A stretch of 5,746 nt of DNA from Paracoccaceae bacterium (GTDB lineage: Bacteria; Pseudomonadota; Alphaproteobacteria; Rhodobacterales; Rhodobacteraceae): positions 1 to 5,746 of the forward strand of contig NYSJ01000031.1 in assembly GCA_002682975.1 (NCBI GenBank), given 5' to 3'. Position 1 is the stretch's first letter, and every line of letters begins with the position of its first letter. Both the position numbers and the translations under genes were made by a program. The notes below the pieces were generated by a model. The model had not been told where the DNA came from. It saw nothing but the letters and a program-made list of their open reading frames with translations, and ran no database searches. Below are positions 1 to 5,746 of this stretch, one piece after another.

Positions 1-2
1 TT

Positions 3-11
3 GAGTGCTAA
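3..11 (+). promoter_or_regulatory. Right half of a CIRCE operator (HrcA binding site), cut by the window edge
   Basis: Bases 3-11 read GAGTGCTAA, an exact match to the right arm of the CIRCE inverted repeat (TTAGCACTC, nine bases, GAGTGCTAA). The matching left arm would lie nine bases upstream, outside the window, so only half of the element can be seen. The site sits 45 bases before the groES start codon, where CIRCE normally lies in groESL operons. By family knowledge HrcA represses the operon through this site and GroEL assists HrcA folding, giving feedback control. The groESL promoter itself must lie mostly or wholly upstream of base 1. Confidence 0.78.
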
Positions 12-42
12 ACGCTCGGAGGAGCATGACCGAAACTTATTA

Positions 43-48
43 AAGGAG
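43..48 (+). promoter_or_regulatory. groES Shine-Dalgarno sequence that fixes the start codon
   Basis: AAGGAG lies eight bases before the ATG at 57, which is an ideal spacing. The reading frame also opens with a TTG at 51, but that codon is only two bases from the SD and would add a non-family Met-Lys to the protein. The ATG at 57 is therefore the start. Confidence 0.85.
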
Positions 49-56
49 CCTTGAAA

Positions 57-344
57 ATGGCATTAAAACCGCTTCACGATCGCGTCTTAGTACGTCGCGT
101 GGAAAGTGATGAGAAAACTGCTGGTGGGTTGATTATCCCTGATAGTGCAAAAGAGAAACCGGCTGAAGGCCTTGTTGTTGCTGCCGGTGAGGGCGCCCGC
201 AAGGACAATGGCGAACTGATCGCTATGGCAGTCAATGAGGGTGACAAGATCCTATTTGGCAAATGGTCAGGTACAGAGGTAACGATCGACGGTGAAGAGT
301 TGTTGATCATGAAAGAAAGCGATGTTTTAGGCATTCTGTCTTAA
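57..344 (+). CDS. groES: Co-chaperonin GroES (Hsp10, 10 kDa chaperonin)
   Basis: GroES forms the heptameric lid that caps the GroEL ring in the cytoplasm and closes the folding chamber. The 95-residue protein from the ATG at 57 has the usual family length. The N-terminal strand reads [14 protein letters not shown]. It is followed by the mobile loop at about residues 17-34, with the hydrophobic GroEL-binding segment GGLII at 23-27. The segment [10 protein letters not shown] at 66-75 resembles alphaproteobacterial GroES proteins, and the C-terminal strand ends in the ESDVLGIL motif. A strong SD (AAGGAG, 43-48) fixes the start. groEL follows after 41 bases with no terminator between, so the two form the classical groESL operon, here under a CIRCE element. 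Nothing is truncated or odd. The identification is secure. Confidence 0.98.
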   Translation: MALKPLHDRVLVRRVESDEKTAGGLIIPDSAKEKPAEGLVVAAGEGARKDNGELIAMAVNEGDKILFGKWSGTEVTIDGEELLIMKESDVLGILS

Positions 345-370
345 CTCGCGACATAACAAATTTTAGATAG

Positions 371-2047
<1,677 letters not shown>

Positions 2048-2075
2048 CGTCCAGCTTCTTTTAAGCTTAGTAAAG

Positions 2076-2116
2076 AAGAAGGCTCATGCAAAAACAGCAT
2101 GAGCCTTCTTATTTTT
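2076..2116 (+). terminator. Rho-independent terminator of groESL, overlapping the purK stop codon
   Basis: A perfect 14-bp stem (left arm 2076-2089, right arm 2097-2110) encloses a seven-base loop (2090-2096). It is followed by ATTTTT at 2111-2116, the T tract expected of an intrinsic terminator for + strand transcripts. It begins 28 bases after the groEL stop. The right arm and T tract also hold the purK stop (2109-2111) and last lysine codon on the other strand. In the purK transcript the same hairpin would form right after the stop codon but would be followed by CTTTACTAAG, a poor U tract. Termination is therefore probably strongest for groEL, with a possible weaker bidirectional role. Confidence 0.92.
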
Positions 2117-3191
2117 CCTTAACTAGATTGAAATGTCCCATTTTGCGACCTGGCTTTATTTCGGTTTTGCCATAAAGATGTAGGGAAATATTTTCATCTT
2201 TTGCCAGCTCTGGAACATGGTTTACTTCATCACCTATAAGATTTTGCATAACAACATTTGTCTGCCGTCTTCCATCCCCAAGTGGCCAGCCCGCAATTGC
2301 CCTTATATGCTGTTCGAATTGGTCAATTGAGCAGCCGTTTTGCGTCCAGTGACCAGAATTATGAACCCGTGGCGCAATTTCGTTTACAATTAAACCAGCT
2401 TTTGTGCAAAAAAGTTCCACTCCCAGTACCCCAACATAATTGAGGCTTTCAAGTATCTTACTAGCTATGAGTATTGCATCAACTGTTTGTCGACTGGTTA
2501 ATTGAGACGGTACAGTTGTAGTATGAAGGATACCATTTAAGTGTACATTCTGTCCTGGATCATAACAGGCTACTTGTCCTGATAAATTACGGGCGGCAAT
2601 AACTGAAACTTCAAATTCAAAATCAATAAAGCCCTCATATATAAGTACATTATCTTTAAGCTTCGTATACTCTTTTTCAATATCGCTGTTTTCAGATAAC
2701 CTCACTTGACCTTTACCATCATAACCGAGCCGAGTTGTCTTAAGTATAGCGGGAAAACCGATCATTTCAGATGCTGATTGAACAGAATTAAAATCGTCTA
2801 CAATTTGGTAAGGGGCTGTTTTTAAACCTATATCAGATAGGAAATCTTTCTCGATAATTCTGTCTTGAGAAACTCGCAGTGCTTCTCTTCCAGGTCTGAT
2901 TGGTACAATTTTTTCCAAAATATCAAGTGCACTTGTCGGAATATTTTCAAATTCGTAGGTTATAATATCAACACTGTTAGCAAACTTTATTAAGGCTCTC
3001 TTATCCTCATAGGAAGCTGTCAATGTTTTAAAAGCAACTTGCGAAGCGGGCGAGTTTTCATTGGGATCAAAAATATGGGATGTGAAACCTAATCGCGAAG
3101 CTGCGACGGCTAGCATTTTGCCTAATTGTCCACCACCCAAAATGCCAATTCTAGATCCAGGTTTGAGCATTCTATCAATTTTGTGGTTCAT
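2109..3191 (-). CDS. purK: N5-carboxyaminoimidazole ribonucleotide synthase PurK
   Basis: PurK uses ATP and bicarbonate to convert AIR to the unstable N5-CAIR in de novo purine synthesis, and hands it to PurE. The 360-residue protein has the ATP-grasp architecture of the family. The N-terminal nucleotide-fold motif GILGGGQLG is at 16-24, and YEFENIP is at 79-85. The ATP-binding segment [12 protein letters not shown] spans 151-162. The active-site stretch [14 protein letters not shown] spans 270-283, and the C-terminal KMGH is at 350-353. The chosen ATG at 3191 overlaps the end of purE by 17 bases. A second in-frame ATG at 3170 (residue 8) would start the protein at [13 protein letters not shown], four bases after the purE stop, and fits the usual N terminus about as well. 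Neither has a clear SD, so translation is probably coupled to purE. The stop codon lies inside the groEL terminator stem. Confidence 0.96.
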   Translation of the reverse strand: MNHKIDRMLKPGSRIGILGGGQLGKMLAVAASRLGFTSHIFDPNENSPASQVAFKTLTASYEDKRALIKFANSVDIITYEFENIPTSALDILEKIVPIRPGREALRVSQDRIIEKDFLSDIGLKTAPYQIVDDFNSVQSASEMIGFPAILKTTRLGYDGKGQVRLSENSDIEKEYTKLKDNVLIYEGFIDFEFEVSVIAARNLSGQVACYDPGQNVHLNGILHTTTVPSQLTSRQTVDAILIASKILESLNYVGVLGVELFCTKAGLIVNEIAPRVHNSGHWTQNGCSIDQFEQHIRAIAGWPLGDGRRQTNVVMQNLIGDEVNHVPELAKDENISLHLYGKTEIKPGRKMGHFNLVKEK

Positions 3192-3666
3192 CTGGAATTG
3201 AAGAAGATAGCCTATTTCTCCATGTCTCTAAATTTTGTGCCAGTTTCTGATCGTTCAGGGCTAATATTTCTAAGGCCATAAGTGCAGCGTTTGATGCCCC
3301 GGCTGAGCCTATAGCCATTGTCGCTACAGGAAAACCACGTGGCATTTGCACAATTGAATATAAGCTATCTACTCCAGATAAAGCTTGTGTTTTTATTGGG
3401 ACACCTATTACTGGTATGCGCGTTTTTGATGCCATCATTCCGGGCAAATGGGCAGCTCCACCTGCACCAGCAATAATTACATTGAGACCGCGATTTATGG
3501 CAGATTTACCGTATTCCCAAAGTCTATCCGGCGTGCGATGTGCAGAAACAATTTTTGTTTCATATACAACATCAAATTCATCAAGGATATCAGCGGAATA
3601 TTTCAAAGTGGGCCAATCTGACTGGCTACCCATAATAATCCCAATAGTGGGTTTAGTCGTCATCAT
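3175..3666 (-). CDS. purE: N5-carboxyaminoimidazole ribonucleotide mutase PurE (class I)
   Basis: PurE moves the carboxylate of N5-CAIR to C4, giving CAIR, the step after PurK. The 163-residue length and motifs fit bacterial class I PurE. The phosphate-binding MGSQSDW is at 12-18. SAHRTP at 41-46 carries the catalytic histidine (His43). The glycine-rich loop [12 protein letters not shown] is at 66-77, and the core segment [15 protein letters not shown] is at 95-109. The presence of a dedicated purK next door supports the mutase (class I) role rather than direct AIR carboxylation. Two ATG codons in tandem (3666 and 3663) are possible starts. A weak GGA six or nine bases upstream does not decide between them, and the difference is one methionine. 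The upstream DUF465 gene lies 45 bases away on the same strand with no visible terminator, so co-transcription is possible. Confidence 0.97.
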   Translation of the reverse strand: MMTTKPTIGIIMGSQSDWPTLKYSADILDEFDVVYETKIVSAHRTPDRLWEYGKSAINRGLNVIIAGAGGAAHLPGMMASKTRIPVIGVPIKTQALSGVDSLYSIVQMPRGFPVATMAIGSAGASNAALMALEILALNDQKLAQNLETWRNRLSSSIPDEPQN

Positions 3667-3711
3667 ATCGCGTCCGTAAAATTATGCATGAGTTATAGAG
3701 ATTTTAATTAA

Positions 3712-3936
3712 TTAGGCAATTATATCGGGTGTTAGACGATCTTCGATTACTGCAATTTTGTCTTTTAATGCAAGTTTCTTTTTTTTCAGGCGTTGAATGG
3801 TAAGCTGATCTCGGATACTTCTTTCTTCAAGAGCCATTACAGCTTGATCTAGATCTCGATGTTCTTGCTTGAGTACTTCCAATTCAATTTGGAGAACTTC
3901 TTCAGTCTTTAGCGATACATCGTTGTAGGCATTCAT
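3712..3936 (-). CDS. Small coiled-coil protein of the DUF465 (YdcH-like) family
   Basis: This 74-residue protein is highly charged and almost wholly helical in appearance. It has the family core EHRDLDQAVMALEE (residues 25-38) and QRLKKKKLALKDKI (48-61), then ends in LTPDIIA. Heptad-like spacing of leucine and isoleucine among Glu, Lys and Arg suggests a coiled coil or helical hairpin. There is no signal peptide or membrane segment. The DUF465 family is widespread in proteobacteria, and its molecular role is not established. The ATG at 3936 is the only good start, and its SD is weak (GAAA-rich leader). It lies upstream of purE on the same strand, and is divergent from hsp20. The codons for the KKKK segment create a run of eight A residues on the coding strand. 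No function should be assigned from this context. Confidence 0.88.
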   Translation of the reverse strand: MNAYNDVSLKTEEVLQIELEVLKQEHRDLDQAVMALEERSIRDQLTIQRLKKKKLALKDKIAVIEDRLTPDIIA

Positions 3937-3964
3937 ATTTTCATTTCTAAAGTTAAGCTATCCT

Positions 3965-3970
3965 ATTATA
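3965..3970 (-). promoter_or_regulatory. Possible -10 box for the DUF465 (purEK) transcript
   Basis: On the - strand these bases read TATAAT, a perfect sigma-70 -10 hexamer, 28 bases before the DUF465 start codon. At the usual 17-base spacing the -35 position reads TAGGAA, which is poor. The box is therefore only a candidate in an AT-rich region. A transcript from here would have a leader of about 20 bases. Confidence 0.4.
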
Positions 3971-3979
3971 CTACTGGTA

Positions 3980-3993
3980 TATGAATATTCCTA
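3980..3993. repeat. Short imperfect palindrome in the divergent promoter region
   Basis: Bases 3980-3993 read TATGAATATTCCTA, with a perfect GAATATTC core at 3983-3990. Six of its seven symmetric base pairs match. It lies between the possible leftward -10 box and the rightward RpoH -35 box. It could be an operator, but palindromes this short arise readily by chance in AT-rich DNA. Confidence 0.3.
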
Positions 3994-3996
3994 GTC

Positions 3997-4025
3997 CTTG
4001 TATTCTCCCTTAATAGTACCCATAT
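3997..4025 (+). promoter_or_regulatory. Heat-shock (RpoH, sigma-32 type) promoter of hsp20
   Basis: A -35 element CTTGTAT (3997-4003) is separated by 15 bases from a -10 element CCCATAT (4019-4025). The known sigma-32 consensus is CTTGAAA, a spacer of roughly 11-17 bases, then CCCATNT. The CTTG core and the whole -10 box match. Transcription would begin near 4031-4034, giving a leader of about 55 bases before hsp20. Its position directly upstream of a small heat shock gene greatly strengthens the call. Confidence 0.8.
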
Positions 4026-4077
4026 CTTCTAATAGCATCGCCGTTAGGGGTGCCATGAGCAAGTCGCTTATTAAGAG
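4026..4077 (+). other. Candidate SD-adjacent hairpin in the hsp20 leader (RNA thermometer-like, weak)
   Basis: Bases 4026-4036 can pair with 4066-4077, with one C-A mismatch, one G-U pair and one bulged U. The 3' arm includes AAGAG, part of the hsp20 SD (AAGAGGG, 4073-4079). Small heat shock genes of alphaproteobacteria often carry ROSE-type thermometers with this kind of imperfect pairing over the SD. The weakness is that the predicted transcription start (about 4031-4034) falls inside the 5' arm, which would remove the pairs that cover the SD. Only a 7-bp helix just upstream of the SD would then remain. Confidence 0.22.
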
Positions 4078-4085
4078 GGCTAAAA

Positions 4086-4499
4086 ATGACAAGATTGACT
4101 TTGTCGACTTACCCCAACATGTTGGGTTTTGAACATCTAGAACGACTTCTAGAAAGAGCTTCTAAAAGTGGAAATGAGGGCTATCCCCCGTTTAACATCG
4201 AGCAAACATCTGAAACGTCTTTTCGAATAACTCTGGCTTTAGCAGGGTTTGAAGAAGATGATGTGTCTATAACCGTTGAAGATAAGCAATTAGTTGTAAG
4301 AGGGCGACACAAGGACGATGAAGGTGGGCGCATTTATCTCCACCGGGGAATAGCCGCGCGTCAGTTCCAACGTTCCTTCGTTTTGGCTGAGGGTGTAGAC
4401 GTCGGGCAGGCTATTATGGAAAATGGGCTACTTCATATTGATTTAACACAGAGCGTTCCAGAAACGATCATAAAACAAATAAAAATAACGAGGGTTTAG
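4086..4499 (+). CDS. Small heat shock protein, Hsp20/IbpA family
   Basis: This is an ATP-independent holdase that binds unfolding cytosolic proteins and passes them to the DnaK and GroEL systems. The 137-residue protein has the alphaproteobacterial IbpA-like layout. The N-terminal arm contains GFEHLERLLERAS (14-26). The alpha-crystallin domain runs from about YPPFNIEQ (33-40) through LALAGFEEDDV (50-60), LVVRGRH (69-75) and YLHRGIAARQFQRSF (84-98). The conserved A-x-x-x-N-G-L-L motif is at 109-116. An I-x-I motif (IKI, 132-134) at the C terminus is the usual oligomerisation anchor. The SD AAGAGGG (4073-4079) lies six bases before the ATG. An RpoH-type promoter stands upstream, and the DUF1150 gene starts two bases after the stop, so the two are almost certainly co-translated. 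The family is secure. Whether it is an IbpA or HspD/F-type paralogue cannot be told. Confidence 0.97.
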   Translation: MTRLTLSTYPNMLGFEHLERLLERASKSGNEGYPPFNIEQTSETSFRITLALAGFEEDDVSITVEDKQLVVRGRHKDDEGGRIYLHRGIAARQFQRSFVLAEGVDVGQAIMENGLLHIDLTQSVPETIIKQIKITRV

Positions 4500-4501
4500 A
4501 T

Positions 4502-4726
4502 ATGAGCGAAGATCATCTTAGTAAAGTAAGTCTTAATGACAGAACAGTATATGTATGTGCAGTGAAGGTTTCAGACTTGCCGGAAAAAGTGGCTCAAGGG
4601 ATTTCTGAGGATCAAATATATGCACTCAACAATAGCAATGGAGAGCGGCTAGCGCTTGTTAAGGATAGATCTCTTGCATTTGTACTTGCGAGGCAAAATG
4701 AACTTCACCCTGTTCCAGTGCATTAA
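4502..4726 (+). CDS. DUF1150 family protein, translationally coupled to Hsp20
   Basis: This 74-residue soluble protein has no signal peptide, membrane segment or known catalytic motif. The pattern VYVCAVKVSDLP (16-27), followed by IYALNNSNGERLALVKDRS (39-57), LAFVLARQNEL (58-68) and a C-terminal HPVPVH, matches what I recall of DUF1150, a family found in alphaproteobacteria and often encoded right after hsp20. The ATG is two bases past the hsp20 stop. Its SD (GAGGG, 4490-4494, seven bases before the ATG) lies within the last codons of hsp20, which implies one transcript and coupled translation. It should be heat induced with Hsp20. A role as a partner or modulator of Hsp20 is inference from gene order only, since the family's function is not known. 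Confidence 0.9.
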   Translation: MSEDHLSKVSLNDRTVYVCAVKVSDLPEKVAQGISEDQIYALNNSNGERLALVKDRSLAFVLARQNELHPVPVH

Positions 4727-4750
4727 CCATTTCCATCACTTTGTATAACT

Positions 4751-5641
4751 ATGGGCTCCCTTAACCGCCAATTTGATTTCGATTGGGTAGACGCTTTCAG
4801 TCAAGAACCATTTTGTGGGAATGGCTGTGCGGTAGTTTATGATGATGGTATGCTTTCAGACCAATCGTGCTTAAATATTGTCAAAGAGACTTCTTTAGTA
4901 GAGTGCACTTTTATTTCTTCGTCTCATATTGCAGACTTTCGAGTCCGCTATTTTTTATCTGACAGAGAAATCCCATTTGCAGGTCACCCAACAATCGCAA
5001 CAGCAATGTCATTAATTTCTAGGGGTAAACACGATACAAATAAGTTGGTCTTTGAAACATTGGCAGGGCTAATTCAGGTTGAAGTAGGGCAGCTAGGTGA
5101 TCAAGTAAAAATATCTATGACGCAACCTAAACCAAAATTTGGCCCCACAATTGATAAGAAAGTTTTATCAAAAATTGGAGGTATTCCTGAAAATAGTATC
5201 TTATCCAAACCACAAATTGTTTCCACAGGTCTTCCCTTCCCAATAGTCGTAGTCGATACCTTAGATACTCTTCAAAAAGTAAAAATTGATTACCATGCAT
5301 TTGATAAATTTCGCGCAACAGTGCCTGAAAAGGACTTGATGGAACCTTTCTGGGTTTGTTTAAATTCACCACGGCGAACTGGATTAACTTTCTCAAGATT
5401 GCTTTTACAGTCTTCCGCCCGAAATGAAGATCCGTTTACTGGTTCTGCAACTGGCGCCATGGCAGCGTTTCTTTGGGCAAGTGGTTTAATTCGAAATACT
5501 AAGTTTACCGCTCACCAAGGAGATTTTTTAGGCCGGCCTGGAGAAGCAGAGGTAGAGATTATTTGCGCGCGTGGGAGTATATCAGGTATAAAAGTTACAG
5601 GTTCCGCATATATTTTAATGACAGGAAAGTTAAAGATTTAG
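4751..5641 (+). CDS. PhzF-family isomerase/epimerase-like protein
   Basis: The 296-residue protein matches the PhzF family, which has two similar domains with a diaminopimelate-epimerase fold. Members include PhzF (phenazine synthesis) and many enzymes of unknown substrate. Visible motifs are DWVDAF at 11-16, CGNGCAVV at 22-29, VECTF with the likely catalytic Glu51, and EIPFAGHPTIATA at 73-85 including His79. In the second domain, EDPFTGSATGAMAAF at 226-240 contains Asp227. These three acidic/His positions correspond to the Glu-His-Asp set of PhzF. No phenazine genes are nearby, so this is not evidence for phenazine production, and the substrate is unknown. The only reasonable start is the ATG at 4751. 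It has no SD in the 24-base gap after DUF1150, so expression may rely on read-through from hsp20-DUF1150. The gene appears intact. Confidence 0.93.
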   Translation: MGSLNRQFDFDWVDAFSQEPFCGNGCAVVYDDGMLSDQSCLNIVKETSLVECTFISSSHIADFRVRYFLSDREIPFAGHPTIATAMSLISRGKHDTNKLVFETLAGLIQVEVGQLGDQVKISMTQPKPKFGPTIDKKVLSKIGGIPENSILSKPQIVSTGLPFPIVVVDTLDTLQKVKIDYHAFDKFRATVPEKDLMEPFWVCLNSPRRTGLTFSRLLLQSSARNEDPFTGSATGAMAAFLWASGLIRNTKFTAHQGDFLGRPGEAEVEIICARGSISGIKVTGSAYILMTGKLKI

Positions 5642-5651
5642 TATTATTAAA

Positions 5652-5746
<95 letters not shown>

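Noticed and set aside
2055..2078. Second small hairpin (7-bp stem CTTCTTT with AAAGAAG) just after groEL
   Set aside because: It overlaps the base of the much stronger 14-bp terminator stem, is AT-rich with a ten-base loop, and has no T tract.
3667..3711. Separate purEK promoter or purine riboswitch between DUF465 and purE
   Set aside because: The 45-base gap is AT-rich with several loose -10-like strings but no convincing -35 pair, and it is too short for a purine riboswitch.
3778..3786. Run of eight A on the DUF465 coding strand forming the dnaX-like slippery heptamer A AAA AAG in frame
   Set aside because: The -1 frame gives a short tail of 24 residues without family resemblance, and I see no stimulating SD or hairpin. 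It is explained by the conserved KKKK segment.
4743..4750. TATAAC just before the PhzF-family ATG as a -10 box
   Set aside because: It abuts the ATG, so transcription would start inside the gene, and there is no good -35 upstream.
5127..5396. Open frame of 89 codons antisense to the PhzF-family gene
   Set aside because: The + strand frame has full PhzF motifs, while the antisense frame has no recognisable family or SD.
4751..5641. Reading the PhzF-family gene as evidence for phenazine biosynthesis
   Set aside because: No other phz genes are present, and most PhzF-family members have unrelated or unknown substrates.

Overview
The window looks like chromosomal housekeeping DNA from an alphaproteobacterium, most likely a marine, fairly AT-rich member of the Rhodobacterales/Roseobacter lineage. 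This rests on several features: GroEL and GroES of the alphaproteobacterial kind, half of a CIRCE operator before groES, a PurE/PurK pair of alphaproteobacterial character, a DUF465 coiled-coil protein beside purE, and an Hsp20 gene followed at once by a DUF1150 gene. The lineage is inferred from remembered family patterns, not from a database search. I see no mobile elements, CRISPR arrays, tRNA or rRNA.

Layout. (1) Bases 1-2116, + strand: the right arm of a CIRCE operator, groES, groEL, then a strong intrinsic terminator. (2) Bases 2109-3936, - strand: a DUF465 gene, purE and purK, pointing back toward groEL. purE and purK overlap by 17 bases, and the purK stop codon lies inside the groEL terminator. 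(3) Bases 3937-4085: a divergent promoter region with a clear RpoH (sigma-32) type promoter facing right. (4) Bases 4086-5641, + strand: hsp20, DUF1150 and a PhzF-family gene, with the first two tightly coupled. (5) Bases 5652-5746, - strand: the last 30 codons of a gene that ends like thioredoxin reductase (trxB), converging on the PhzF gene with only 10 bases between the stop codons.

How the genes work together. The theme is protein folding under stress. GroEL/GroES is the ATP-driven folding chamber and carries an HrcA/CIRCE-type control site. Hsp20 is an ATP-independent holdase and carries an RpoH-type promoter. TrxB at the right edge maintains disulfide redox balance. PurE and PurK carry out two consecutive steps of de novo purine synthesis (AIR to N5-CAIR to CAIR) and are neighbours rather than partners of the chaperones. 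The least understood genes are the DUF1150 protein (74 aa) translated right behind Hsp20, the DUF465 protein (74 aa), and the PhzF-family enzyme.

I found no strong case for a wholly new system. The best leads are the Hsp20-DUF1150 pair, a possible SD-adjacent hairpin in the hsp20 leader, and the dual use of DNA by the groEL terminator and the purK 3' end.
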